From contig NZ_CP108938.1 in NCBI RefSeq assembly GCF_036347135.1, positions 3,162,001-3,226,000 on the forward strand: a stretch of DNA of 64,000 bases, written 5' to 3'. Source of the stretch: Streptomyces sp. NBC_00775 (lineage in GTDB: Bacteria; Actinomycetota; Actinomycetes; Streptomycetales; Streptomycetaceae). Position 1 is the first letter of the stretch. Each line of letters starts with the position of its first letter. Under the pieces are notes generated by a model. The model saw nothing but the letters and a program-made list of their open reading frames with translations. It did not search any database and was not told where the DNA came from. Shown here piece by piece: positions 42,346 through 54,000 of the stretch. The translations under genes and the position numbers were made by a program.

Positions 42346-45312
42346 GTGGCACAGATATTCGGTACGCCGTTCATCGGCCGGGAGGACGAACTCGCCCGGC
42401 TCACCGGCGTGCTGGAGCGGGCCCGGGCCGGCGACCCCCGCGCCGTCCTGGTCGGGGGCGACGCCGGCGTCGGCAAGACCCGCACGCTGGCGGAGGCCGC
42501 CACCCAGGCCGCGGCCACCGGCATGACGGTCCTCACCGGCCACTGTGTGGACCTGGGCGACGTGGGCCTGCCGTACCTGCCGTTCACGGAGATCCTCGGC
42601 GTCCTGGCCGCCGACGACCGGTTCGCCCCCGCCTTCGCGGCGCACCCGGCCGTGGACCGCCTCCTCGGCAGCGGCACCGGCACCGGGCCGGACCCGGGCA
42701 GCCGGCTGCAACTCTTCGAGGGCATGGCCAGTCTCCTCGCCGACCTCGCCGACATCACCCCACTCCTGCTGATCCTCGAAGACCTCCACTGGGCTGACCA
42801 GTCCTCCCGGGACCTGCTCCGTTTCCTGCTCAGCCGCGGCCTCCTCCAGCGCCAGGGACCCGGCGCCCCCGCGCGCCGCCTGGCGGTCTTCGCCTCGTAC
42901 CGCGCGGACGACCTGCACCGCCGCCACCCCCTGCGTCCTCTCCTCGCCGAGCTGATCCGGCTGCCCGCCGTCGACCGGGTGGAGCTGCGGCCGATGGCGG
43001 ACGCCGAAGTGGCCCGTCTCGTACGGGCGTTGGGCACGGACCCGCTGCCGGACGCCACGGTCCGCCGTATCGTCGACCGCGCCGAGGGCAACGCCTTCTA
43101 CGCGGAGGAGCTGCTCGCCGCCCTGCCCGGCGACTTCGACCCGGCCTCGCCCGCCATGCCGAGCGGCCTGGCCGACGTCCTCCTCATCCGCATCGAGCAG
43201 CTCTCCGAGACCGCCCAGCAGGTGCTGCGCACGGCCGCCGTCGCCGGGCGCCGCGTCGAGCACGGCCTGCTGCGTGACGCCGTACAACTGCCGGAGGACG
43301 AGCTGGAGTCGGCGCTGCGCGAGGCCGTCGGCCGGCAGCTGCTGGTTCCCGACGAGGAGGCCACGTACTCGTTCCGGCACGCCCTCACCCGCGAGGCGGT
43401 GTACGCCGATCTGCTGCCCGGCGAGCGGGTCAGACTGCACGGGGCGTTCGCCAGACTCCTTGCCGGGCACAGCCGTTCGGCGGAGCGCGCGGCGGAGCGG
43501 GCCCATCACTCGCGCGAGAGCCACGACCTCGCCGACGCGCTCACGGCCTCGCTCGAAGCCTCCGACCACGCCCAGCGCGTCGGCGCCCCCGCCGAGGAGC
43601 TGCGCCACCTGGAGACGGCACTTGAGCTGTGGCCCGCGGTGGACGCCGCCGCCCGCCCCGAGGACGGCGACTCGGTGACCCTCACCCTGCGCGCCTCCGC
43701 GGCCGCCGCGCGCGCCGGCGAGACCCACCGGGCGGTCCACCTCACCCGCGCCGCCCTCGCCAGGGCCGGCTCGGACGCGGACTCCGAACTCGCCGCCCGC
43801 GTCCGCTACACGCTCGCGGGCAACCTGATGCGCATCGACAATCTGACGGCCGCGTTCACGTACAGCAGCGAGGCGCTCGCCATGATCCCCGCCGAGCCCC
43901 CGTCGTACACCTGGGTGTGGGCGGCGGCGACCCACGTCATGGCGGCGCGGTATGTGGGGCACGACGAGGACGCCGAGCGGGTCGCCCGGCAGGCGCTGCG
44001 CACCGCCGAGGAGCTCCGGCTGGCCGACGCCCAGGCCGACTTGATGATCTCCCTGGTCGGCCTGGAAGCGCACAACCGGCGTACGCCGCAGGGCCGGGAC
44101 CGGCTGCGGGCGGCCCGCGAGCTGGCCCGGGGCGCCGGCAACATCCCGGTCGAGATGCGCGCGCTCTACAACCTGGCCGTCGGGTGCTACGAATCCGGTG
44201 ACCTCGACGAGTGTCTGACCTCGCTCACCGACGGCCTGGACCGCGCCCGCCGCGCCGGTCTCCTCTCCTCGCCGTACGCCCTGGAGCTGCGCTACCTCCA
44301 GTCCCTGGTGCTCTACACGCTGGGCCGCTGGGACGAGTGCGCCCGGGCGGCCGCCGCGGACGCCGAACGGCTGCCCGCCGCGGGCGGGTTCGCGACCGGG
44401 CCCGCCCTGTATGTCGCCCTGGCACGCGGCGATCAGGATGCCGCCGACCGCGCCCGCGCCCTCCTCGACGGGCCGTTCGACTGGATGGCCACGCTCGTCG
44501 CGGGCATCGTGCTGACCGACGACGCCGCCGTACGAGGGGACGCCGAGGGCGCCGTCGAGTGGGTGCGCGGCACCATCGCGAGGATCACCGGCGACACGGC
44601 CACCGACCGGCCGGACGTCGGTGTGCGGCTCGCCGCGCTCGCCCTGTCCGCGGTCGCCGACACGGCCGTGGAGCTGCGGCTGACCGGCGACGAGGCGGGG
44701 GCGCGCCGCTGGGCCGACACCGCCACCGAGCTGGTGGAGGTGGCCCGGGCCACGGCGGCCAAGGGCGAGGACGGCTCGCGGCAGGGCCCGGAGGGGCTGG
44801 CGTGGCTGGCCCGCGCCGAGGCGGAGTGGCTGCGCGCGCGGTCGGGACCGGACGTGGCGGCCTGGGAGAAGGCCGTCGCCGCGTTCGGGTACGGCGATCC
44901 GTACGAGCTGGCGCGCTGCGGGCGACGGCTGGCCGAGGCGCTGTTGGCGGCGGACCGCCGCACGGAGGCGGCCGAGCGGGCGCGCGCGGCCCGCGACACC
45001 GCCGTGCGCCTCGGCGCGGTGCCGCTGCGCGAGGCCCTGGACGCCCTCATCCGGCGCGGGCGGCTCGACGCGGCGCCGTCCGGTGCGGAGCGGATTCCCG
45101 TACTGACCGCCCGGGAGGGCGATGTCCTGCGGTTGCTCGCCCGAGGGCGGACCAACCGTCAGATCGGCGAGGAGCTGTTCATCACGGGCAAGACGGCGAG
45201 CGTGCACGTGTCCAACATCCTGGCCAAGCTGGGGGCCGCGAGCCGCACGGAGGCCGTGGCCATCGCCTATCGCGAGGGCCTGGTCGAACCGGGGGCGCCG
45301 GCGTCCACGTGA
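42346..45312 (+). CDS. LAL-type LuxR regulator with AAA ATPase domain
   Basis: 988 residues. N-terminal STAND/AAA ATPase with Walker A GGDAGVGKT (37-45) and Walker B LLLILEDLHWAD, the sensor HRRHPLRPLLAEL, a long helical TPR-like middle part, and a LuxR HTH at the C-terminus (LTAREGDVLRLLARGRTNRQIGEELFITGKTASVHVSNILAKLG). LAL proteins switch on operons after nucleotide and ligand binding. GTG start 42346, AGGA upstream. It stands alone between two terminators, so its targets are not obvious. A paralogue lies at 58130-61213. Confidence 0.93.
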   Translation: MAQIFGTPFIGREDELARLTGVLERARAGDPRAVLVGGDAGVGKTRTLAEAATQAAATGMTVLTGHCVDLGDVGLPYLPFTEILGVLAADDRFAPAFAAHPAVDRLLGSGTGTGPDPGSRLQLFEGMASLLADLADITPLLLILEDLHWADQSSRDLLRFLLSRGLLQRQGPGAPARRLAVFASYRADDLHRRHPLRPLLAELIRLPAVDRVELRPMADAEVARLVRALGTDPLPDATVRRIVDRAEGNAFYAEELLAALPGDFDPASPAMPSGLADVLLIRIEQLSETAQQVLRTAAVAGRRVEHGLLRDAVQLPEDELESALREAVGRQLLVPDEEATYSFRHALTREAVYADLLPGERVRLHGAFARLLAGHSRSAERAAERAHHSRESHDLADALTASLEASDHAQRVGAPAEELRHLETALELWPAVDAAARPEDGDSVTLTLRASAAAARAGETHRAVHLTRAALARAGSDADSELAARVRYTLAGNLMRIDNLTAAFTYSSEALAMIPAEPPSYTWVWAAATHVMAARYVGHDEDAERVARQALRTAEELRLADAQADLMISLVGLEAHNRRTPQGRDRLRAARELARGAGNIPVEMRALYNLAVGCYESGDLDECLTSLTDGLDRARRAGLLSSPYALELRYLQSLVLYTLGRWDECARAAAADAERLPAAGGFATGPALYVALARGDQDAADRARALLDGPFDWMATLVAGIVLTDDAAVRGDAEGAVEWVRGTIARITGDTATDRPDVGVRLAALALSAVADTAVELRLTGDEAGARRWADTATELVEVARATAAKGEDGSRQGPEGLAWLARAEAEWLRARSGPDVAAWEKAVAAFGYGDPYELARCGRRLAEALLAADRRTEAAERARAARDTAVRLGAVPLREALDALIRRGRLDAAPSGAERIPVLTAREGDVLRLLARGRTNRQIGEELFITGKTASVHVSNILAKLGAASRTEAVAIAYREGLVEPGAPAST

Positions 45313-45350
45313 CGTGTCGTACGGGCATCCACCCGCCGTGCCGTACGACC

Positions 45351-45384
45351 GAGGGCCGGGCCACCCGAAGGTGCCCCGGCCCTC
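45351..45384. terminator. Terminator between the LAL gene and serA
   Basis: 10-bp stem GAGGGCCGGG / CCCGGCCCTC (45351-45360 and 45375-45384), 14-base loop, in the convergent space. Confidence 0.7.
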
Positions 45385-45388
45385 AACT

Positions 45389-45433
45389 GTCGTACAGGAA
45401 GCCGTCGTACAGGACGGCGTCGTACAACGAACC
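45389..45433. repeat. Three 15-base tandem repeats abutting the serA stop codon
   Basis: Three units beginning GTCGTACA (starts 45389, 45404, 45419), the first two differing in two bases, the third diverged. The array ends exactly at the serA stop (45434). Confidence 0.6.
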
Positions 45434-47023
45434 TCAGACGAGGTTCACCGACCGCGCCGACGTGGCGCCGATCTCCTCGGCGACCTCGGACAGGACGGCC
45501 TGCGGGACCGTGTCGTCGACGGTGAGGACCGCGAGGGCCTCGCCGCCGGCGGCCGCACGGGCGACCTGCATGCCGGCGATGTTGATGCCCGCCTCGCCGA
45601 GGATGCGGCCGACGGTGCCGACGACACCGGGACGGTCCTCGTAGCGCAGCACGACCATGTGGTCGGCGAGGGCCAGGTCCACGTCGTAGTCGCCGACCGC
45701 GACGATCTTCTGGAGGTGCTTGGGACCGGCGAGCGTGCCGGAGACCGAGACCTCCTGGCCGTCGCTGAGCGTGCCGCGCACGGTGACGACGTTGCGGTGG
45801 TCCGGGGACTCGCTCGACGTGGTCAGACGGACCTCGACGCCGCGCTCCTGCGCGAACAGCGGGGCGTTGACGTACGACACCGTCTCGTCGACGACGTCCT
45901 CGAAGACACCCTTGAGCGCGGAGAGTTCGAGCACCTTGACGTCGTGCTGGGTGATCTCGCCGTACACCTCGACGTCGAGGCGGACCGCGACCTCGCCCGC
46001 GAGGGCGGTGAAGATACGGCCGAGGCGCTCGGCGAGCGGCAGGCCCGGCTTGACGTCCTCGGCGATGACGCCGCCCTGGACATTCACCGCGTCCGGGACC
46101 AGCTCACCGGCGAGGGCGAGGCGCACCGAACGGGCTACGGAGATACCGGCCTTCTCCTGCGCCTCGTCCGTGGAGGCGCCGAGGTGCGGGGTGCACACGA
46201 CCTCGTCGAGCTCGAAGAGCGGGGAGTCCGTGCAGGGCTCCTTGGAGTACACGTCCAGGCCGGCGCCCGCGACGCGGCCCTCCTTGAGCGCCGAGTACAG
46301 CGCCTCCTCGTCGACGATCCCGCCACGCGCGGCGTTGACGATCCGCACCGACGGCTTGACCTTGTGCAGCGCCTCGTCGCCGATGAGACCGAGGGTCTCG
46401 GGGGTCTTCGGCAGGTGGACGGTGATGAAGTCCGAGACCTCGAGCAGCTCGTCGAGGGACAGGACCTTCACACCCATCTGCGCGGCGCGCGCGGGCTGCA
46501 CGTAGGGGTCGTACGCGACGACCTTCATGCCGAACGCCGACATGCGCTGCGCGACCAGGGCGCCGATGCGGCCGAGGCCGACGACACCGAGGGTCTTCTC
46601 GGCCAGCTCGACGCCCGTGTACTTCGAGCGCTTCCACTCGCCGTTCTTCAGCGCCGTGTTGGCCTGGGGGATGTGGCGCGCGGTGGCCAGCAGCAGACCG
46701 CAGGCCAGCTCGGCCGCGGTCACGATGTTGGAGGTGGGGGCGTTGACGACCATCACGCCGGCCTTGGTGGCGGCGGAGACGTCCACGTTGTCCAGGCCGA
46801 CGCCGGCTCGTGCGACGACCTTCAGCTTCTTGGCGGCGGCGACGGCTTCGCCGTCGACCTTGGTGGCCGAACGGATCAGGATCGCGTCGACGTCGGCGAT
46901 CGCGGGCAGCAGCTCGGCGCGGTCCGCGCCGTTGCAGTGCCGGATCTCGAAGTCCGGGCCCAGGGCGTCGACGGTCGCGGGCGACAGCTCTTCAGCGATG
47001 AGTACGACAGGTTTCGAGCTCAC
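45434..47023 (-). CDS. serA: D-3-phosphoglycerate dehydrogenase
   Basis: 529 residues, the long type I form with substrate, NAD, intervening (ASB) and ACT domains. NAD motif GVVGLGRIGALVAQRM (about 148-163), active-site residues in NAARGGIVDEEAL and the His in CTPHLGASTDEAQ. C-terminal ACT domain (about 455-529, HMVVLRYEDRPGVVGTVGRILGEAGINIAGMQVAR) gives serine feedback. GTG 47023 is chosen because GAGGA lies five bases upstream; GTG 47035 is the other in-frame option. A candidate -10 TACACT lies at 47160-47165. Separated from ilvC by a terminator, so it has its own promoter. Confidence 0.96.
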   Translation of the reverse strand: MSSKPVVLIAEELSPATVDALGPDFEIRHCNGADRAELLPAIADVDAILIRSATKVDGEAVAAAKKLKVVARAGVGLDNVDVSAATKAGVMVVNAPTSNIVTAAELACGLLLATARHIPQANTALKNGEWKRSKYTGVELAEKTLGVVGLGRIGALVAQRMSAFGMKVVAYDPYVQPARAAQMGVKVLSLDELLEVSDFITVHLPKTPETLGLIGDEALHKVKPSVRIVNAARGGIVDEEALYSALKEGRVAGAGLDVYSKEPCTDSPLFELDEVVCTPHLGASTDEAQEKAGISVARSVRLALAGELVPDAVNVQGGVIAEDVKPGLPLAERLGRIFTALAGEVAVRLDVEVYGEITQHDVKVLELSALKGVFEDVVDETVSYVNAPLFAQERGVEVRLTTSSESPDHRNVVTVRGTLSDGQEVSVSGTLAGPKHLQKIVAVGDYDVDLALADHMVVLRYEDRPGVVGTVGRILGEAGINIAGMQVARAAAGGEALAVLTVDDTVPQAVLSEVAEEIGATSARSVNLV

Positions 47024-47271
47024 GTGAGTCCTCACAGGTCCAATGCGGACGGCCGTCCCGACGGCCGCAGGCGGTGGAGGGTTGTCGCGGCCCCTCGGGG
47101 TCGCTTGAGCCGCGTGGAAGACGCACGACGCTGTGGGCCTGACGCGTATGTTGTGCAGCAGTGTAGTGGCGTCGCGGTGGTCGTCTTACGCCGCTGCGGA
47201 AGGATCACCCGTCCGTGGCTGGACGGGATGGACAACGCCGTGTTCACGGGCGTTACCCGGGGTTCGACGAA

Positions 47272-47298
47272 GGGGCCGGGGCGTCATGCCCCGGCCCC
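47272..47298 (-). terminator. Terminator after ilvC
   Basis: 11-bp stem (GGGGCCGGGGC and complement; arms 47272-47282 and 47288-47298) with loop GTCAT, 13 bases after the ilvC stop. No U-run. Confidence 0.75.
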
Positions 47299-47311
47299 CG
47301 CGTCGTACGGC

Positions 47312-48953
<1,642 letters not shown>

Positions 48954-48979
48954 GGGTCTCGTTCCTTTTCCTACGGCTC

Positions 48980-50830
48980 TCAGTCGTCTTCGTTGTCGCC
49001 GAAGTCGGGGCGGACGTCCCGGGCGGCCATGATCTCGTCGTTCGAGGTGCCGGCGGCGACCATCGGCCACACCATGGCGTCCTCGTGGACGATGAAGTCG
49101 ATCACGACCGGGCGGTCGTTGATCGAGTTCGCCTCTTCGATGACCTTGTCGAGGTCGTCCACGGACTCGCAGCGGATCGCGTAGCAGCCCATGGCCTCCG
49201 ACAGCTTCACGAAGTCGGGGACGCGGGTGCCGGCGCTCGGCTCCTTGCCGGTCGCATCCGGGCCGGAGTGCAGCACGGTGTTGGAGTAGCGCTGGTTGTA
49301 GAAGAGGGTCTGCCACTGGCGGACCATCCCGAGGGCGCCGTTGTTGATGATGGCGACCTTGATCGGGATGTTGTTCAGGGAGCAGGTGGTGAGTTCCTGA
49401 TTGGTCATCTGGAAGCAGCCGTCACCGTCGATCGCCCAGACCGTACGGTCCGGCTGCCCCGCCTTGGCACCCATCGCGGCCGGGACCGCGTAGCCCATCG
49501 TTCCGGCGCCGCCGGAGTTCAGCCAGGTCGCGGGCTGCTCGTACTGGACGTAGTGCGCGGCCCACATCTGGTGCTGGCCGACGCCCGCCGCGAAGATCGT
49601 GCCCTCGGGCGCGAGCTGTCCGATGCGCTCGATGACCTGCTGCGGCGAGAGCGAGCCGTTCTCCGGCTGGTCGTAGCCGAGCGGGTAGGTCTCGCGCCAG
49701 CGGTTCAGATCGTTCCACCAGGCGGTGTAGTCGCCGGCGTGACCCTCGCTGTGCTCCTTCTGCACGGCCTGGACCAGGTCGGCGATGACCTCGCGGGCGT
49801 CACCGACGATCGGCACGTCGGCGGCGCGGTTCTTGCCGATCTCCGCCGGGTCGATGTCGGCGTGCACGATCTTGGCGAACGGGGCGAAGCTGTCCAGCTT
49901 GCCGGTGACACGGTCGTCGAAGCGGGCTCCGAGGGCGACGATCAGGTCGGCCTTCTGCAGCGCGGTGACGGCGGTGACCGCACCGTGCATGCCCGGCATT
50001 CCCACGTGCAGCGGGTGGCTGTCGGGGAATGCGCCGAGCGCCATCAGGGTGGTGGTGACGGGCGCTCCGGTGAGTTCTGCGAGGACCTTCAGCTCGGCGG
50101 TGGCCTTCGCCTTGAGGACGCCGCCGCCGACGTAGAGGACGGGCCGCTTCGCCTGGGTGATCAGCTTCGCGGCCTCGCGGATCTGCTTGGCGTGCGGCTT
50201 GGTCACCGGGCGGTAGCCGGGCAGGTCCTGCGTGGGCGGCCACTGGAAGGTGGTCTGCGCCTGGAGGGCGTCCTTGGCGATGTCGACGAGGACGGGACCC
50301 GGGCGGCCGGTGGAGGCGATGTGGAAGGCCTCCGCGATCGTCCGCGGGATGTCCTCGGCCTTGGTCACCAGGAAGTTGTGCTTGGTGATCGGCATGGTGA
50401 TGCCGACGATGTCCGCCTCCTGGAAGGCGTCCGTGCCGATCGCCTTGGAGGCGACCTGGCCGGTGATCGCGACCATGGGCACGGAGTCCATGTGGGCGTC
50501 GGCGATCGGCGTCACCAGGTTGGTGGCACCCGGGCCGCTGGTGGCCATGCACACGCCGACCCTGCCGGTGGCCTGCGCGTAACCGGTGGCCGCGTGACCC
50601 GCGCCCTGCTCGTGGCGGACGAGCACGTGCCGCACGCGCTTCGAGTCCATCAGCGGGTCGTAGGCCGGGAGGATCGCACCGCCGGGAATGCCGAATACCG
50701 TGTCGGCCCCGACCTCCTCAAGCGAGCGGATGAGGGACTGCGCACCCGTGACGTGCTCGGGGGCGGACTGCTGTCCTCCGGAACGGGGCCGCGGCTGCGG
50801 ATGGTGGGCCCCGGTGGCCTGCTCGGTCAT
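48980..50830 (-). CDS. ilvB: Acetolactate synthase large subunit
   Basis: 616 residues. TPP-dependent condensation of pyruvate with pyruvate or 2-oxobutyrate, the first common step of valine/leucine/isoleucine synthesis. The catalytic Glu is in [16 protein letters not shown], the TPP motif [29 protein letters not shown] and FAD-binding RFDDRVTGK are present. ATG 50830 has GAGAAGAG at good distance; ATG 50836 would place it too close. Preceded by a leader peptide and attenuator. Confidence 0.97.
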   Translation of the reverse strand: MTEQATGAHHPQPRPRSGGQQSAPEHVTGAQSLIRSLEEVGADTVFGIPGGAILPAYDPLMDSKRVRHVLVRHEQGAGHAATGYAQATGRVGVCMATSGPGATNLVTPIADAHMDSVPMVAITGQVASKAIGTDAFQEADIVGITMPITKHNFLVTKAEDIPRTIAEAFHIASTGRPGPVLVDIAKDALQAQTTFQWPPTQDLPGYRPVTKPHAKQIREAAKLITQAKRPVLYVGGGVLKAKATAELKVLAELTGAPVTTTLMALGAFPDSHPLHVGMPGMHGAVTAVTALQKADLIVALGARFDDRVTGKLDSFAPFAKIVHADIDPAEIGKNRAADVPIVGDAREVIADLVQAVQKEHSEGHAGDYTAWWNDLNRWRETYPLGYDQPENGSLSPQQVIERIGQLAPEGTIFAAGVGQHQMWAAHYVQYEQPATWLNSGGAGTMGYAVPAAMGAKAGQPDRTVWAIDGDGCFQMTNQELTTCSLNNIPIKVAIINNGALGMVRQWQTLFYNQRYSNTVLHSGPDATGKEPSAGTRVPDFVKLSEAMGCYAIRCESVDDLDKVIEEANSINDRPVVIDFIVHEDAMVWPMVAAGTSNDEIMAARDVRPDFGDNEDD

Positions 50831-50910
50831 CGGCATTCTCTTCTCGATGCTGAGGGTTTTTGCGAGTTTTGTGCGGTGTGCGGTTGTTGCTCGACAGGCA
50901 CCTGTGCAAC

Positions 50911-50944
50911 AAAAAACCCCTCGTGCCGTGAGGCAAGCGAGGGG
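50911..50944 (-). terminator. ilvB attenuator
   Basis: On the minus strand CCCCTCG...CGAGGGG (arms 50938-50944 and 50917-50923), extended by TGCC/GGCA with a two-base bulge, followed by TTTTTT (50911-50916). It lies between the leader peptide stop and ilvB. Confidence 0.9.
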
Positions 50945-50998
50945 AGCGCGCCGGGTGCGGTCGCTGGGTGTTCCGGGTCGGTCCGGTGGTCACCAGCT

Positions 50999-51040
50999 TC
51001 AGCCGACGCGCTTTCCAAGTACGAGAATTCGGGTGCGCAT
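50999..51040 (-). CDS. ilvB leader peptide
   Basis: 13 codons encoding MRTRILVLGKRVG, with GGAGGG eight bases before the ATG at 51040. The run I-L-V-L and a later V include all three branched-chain amino acids. Stalling at these codons would disfavour the terminator at 50911-50944. This is the classical attenuation layout and the peptide is of the type I recall for Streptomyces ilvB. Confidence 0.9.
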   Translation of the reverse strand: MRTRILVLGKRVG

Positions 51041-51073
51041 GGCATTGACCCTCCCCCCGGCACGCACTGACTG

Positions 51074-54000
51074 TCAAGTGGGTGGGACGGGAGTCTCATT
51101 ATGTGAGCGGAGGGCCGTACCGCCCCCGAAAACTGCGGGCACACCACTCGTATACACCCCTGAGCCGCCGCCCGCGAACGCCGGCTCGACCGGCCCGTGC
51201 GGCACCGGATAGTGGCCGGAAGACAGCGCCCGGCGCAGCCGGTACTCATCCAGCGGCCCGGAGAACGCCATGCCCTGCCCGTGCGTGCAGCCCATCGCGC
51301 GCAGGGCGATGACCTGCTCCGGAAGGTCCACCCCGTCGGCCACGGACTGCAGCCCCAGGTCGGTGGCGATCCGCAGCAGCCCGCTGGTGATCTTGTGCAG
51401 CCGGGCGGACTCGACGACCCCCTCGACGAGACTCCGGTCGAGCTTGAGCACGTCGACGGGGAGCCTCCTGAGAGCCGTGATGGCGGCATAGCCGCTGCCG
51501 AAGCCGTCCAGGGCCACCCGGACGCCGAGCCGCCTGAGCGCGTTCAGCCGGCGCTCCAGCTCGTCCAGGGAGACCCGGGGGTCGGTGTCGGACAGCTCGA
51601 CGATCAGGGCACCGGAGGGCAGCCCGTGCCGCGTCAGCAGGGCTTCCACGGAGCCGACGGGCAGCGAGCGGTCCAGCAGCCGCCGGGCGTTCATCCGGAC
51701 GGCGACGGGCACGGCGACGCCCGCGGCGGCGCGCTGGGCGGCCTGCTCCACGGCTTCTTCGAGCATCCAGCGGCCCAGCTCGGCGGTCTTGTCGCTGTCC
51801 TCGGCGACCCGCAGGAACTCGGCGGGCGTGAACAGCACACCCTGAGAGGAGCGCCAGCGCGCCTTCGAGGTGACCGATGTGATCCGGCCGTTGTCGAGGG
51901 ACACCACGGGCTGGTGCAGCAGCGTGAACTCGCCGTCCTGAAGGGCGGAGCGCAACCGGGTGGCCAGCTCCGCCTTCCGTACGACGTCCTGCTGCATCTG
52001 GGGCGCGTACAGCTCGACGCGTCCCTTGCCCGCCGCCTTGGCGCGGTACATGGCCAGGTCGGCGTTGCGCTGCAGCTCCCCCGCGCCGAGGCCCGGTTCG
52101 GCGAAGGCCACACCGATGGACGCGGCGACCCGGACATCGTTGCCGTCGATGGCGTACGGCTGCGAGAGCCTGACCCTGAGCCGGTCGGCGAGCTCCAGGA
52201 TGTGGCGTTCCCGCGCGCTGCGGTCGCGGGTGCCGTCGCCGACGATCAGGGCCGCGAACTCGTCGCCGCCGAGGCGGGCGGCGGTGTCGCCGTGCCGCAC
52301 CGAGTCCTGGAGTCTGCGGGCGGCCTGGACGAGGAGCTCGTCGCCGGCCTGGTGCCCGATCGTGTCGTTGACGGCCTTGAAGCCGTCGAGGTCGATGAAG
52401 AGAACGGCCGTGCCGCGGTCGGAGGAGCGGCGGCCGGACAGGGCCTGCTGGACGCGCTGGGTGAACAGCGCGCGGTTGGGCAGGTCGGTGAGCGGGTCGT
52501 GCTCGGCGTTGTGCTGCAACTGCGCCTGCAGGCGGACCCGTTCGGTCACGTCACGGCTGTTGAAGATGAGGCCGCCCTGGTGCCGGTTGACGGTGGACTC
52601 CACATTGAGCCAGCCGCCGTCGCCCGACCTGAAACGGCACTCGATCCGGGTGGTGGGTTCCTCGGTGTGGCTGGCGGCCAAGAAACGTCGTACTTCGTGA
52701 ACTACACAGCCAAGGTCTTCGGGGTGGATGAGCGAAGCGAGCTCGTTGCCGACGAGTTCGTCGGCGTCGCGTCCGTAGACCCCGGCGGCGGCCGGGCTGA
52801 CGTACCTCAGGATCCCGTTGGGCGCGGCGATCATGATGACGTCGCTGGAGCCCTGCACCAGGGAGCGGAAGTGGTTCTCCTTCTGGGCCAGCTCCTGGGT
52901 GAGGGTGATGTTGTCGAGCAGCATGATGCCCTGGCGCACGACGAGGGCGAGGACGACCAGGCCGGCGGTGATGAGCACCACGCGGTCCACGTTGCGCCCG
53001 TTGAGGACGTTGTAGAGGATCCCCAACGTGCAGACGGCGGCGGCCAGATAGGGCGTGAGCGCGGCCAGCGATCCGGCGATCGGGCGCGTGGCCGGGTACC
53101 GGATGTGGCCTCCTCCCTGCGGGAGCACGTCCGCGTGCCCCCCTTGCTGACCTTCTTGCCGTTGCACTTGCTGTCCGTGCTGCCCTTGCTGTCCGTGCGG
53201 TCTGTCTTGGTACTGGCCCTCTTGGCGCTGCCCCGGGATGTGTTCGTGCACCACGCGCGCGTGCCCGTCGTCGTCCGGCTGCCCATGCCGGGTGCCGACC
53301 CAGGGGGCGTACGCGAGGAGCAGCGAGCCGGCGAACCATCCCGCGTCGAGGAGCTGACCGGAGTGGTAGTTGTTGTGCAGGAGGGGCGAGGTGAACAGGG
53401 CGTCGCACATCACGGTCAGGGCGAGTGCCCCGATCGCCGTGTTCACCGCCGATCTGTTCACCGACGAGCGTCGGAAGTGCAGCGCGAGCACCATGCTGAC
53501 GAGCGCGATGTCCAGCAGCGGGTACGCCAGCGACAGCGCGGTGTGTGCGACGCTCGGCCCGTCGAACTTCGCGGCCTGGGCGAGCGCGAGGCTCCAGGAC
53601 AGCGTGAGCAGCGAGCCGCCGATCAGCCAGGCGTCCAGCGCGAGGCACACCCAACCCGCCTTGGTGACGGGCCTCTTGGCGAGCACGAGCAGTCCTACGA
53701 TGGCGGGTGGCGCGAAGCACAGGAAGAACAGGTCGGCGTAGCTCGGGCTGGGCACTGGGCGGTCGAGGACGACCTCGTACCACCCCCACACCAGGTTGCC
53801 GAGCGAGGCCATGGCGGAGGAGAGCGCGAACAGCAGCCACGCGGGTCGAAAGCGGCTGCTGCGACTGCGGGCGTAGCGGAAGCAGGAGACCGCCGCGGTT
53901 CCGGCGGCGGCGCTCAGCCCGAAGTCGCCCATGATCAGCGCGAGGCTCGCGGAGCCCCAGCCGAGCGCGGAACCGAGGGCGTATCCCGCGCACACCAGGG

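Noticed and set aside
42214..45207. A 997-codon open frame opposite the LAL regulator
   Set aside because: Antisense shadow caused by GC bias; no ribosome binding site and no recognisable domain, while the plus strand encodes Walker and LuxR motifs.
45389..45433. Start of a CRISPR-like array (regular repeats)
   Set aside because: Three short, directly adjacent units with no spacers and no cas genes.
50831..51073. A riboswitch upstream of ilvB
   Set aside because: The known-type leader peptide and simple terminator are sufficient; no conserved aptamer-like arrangement was seen.
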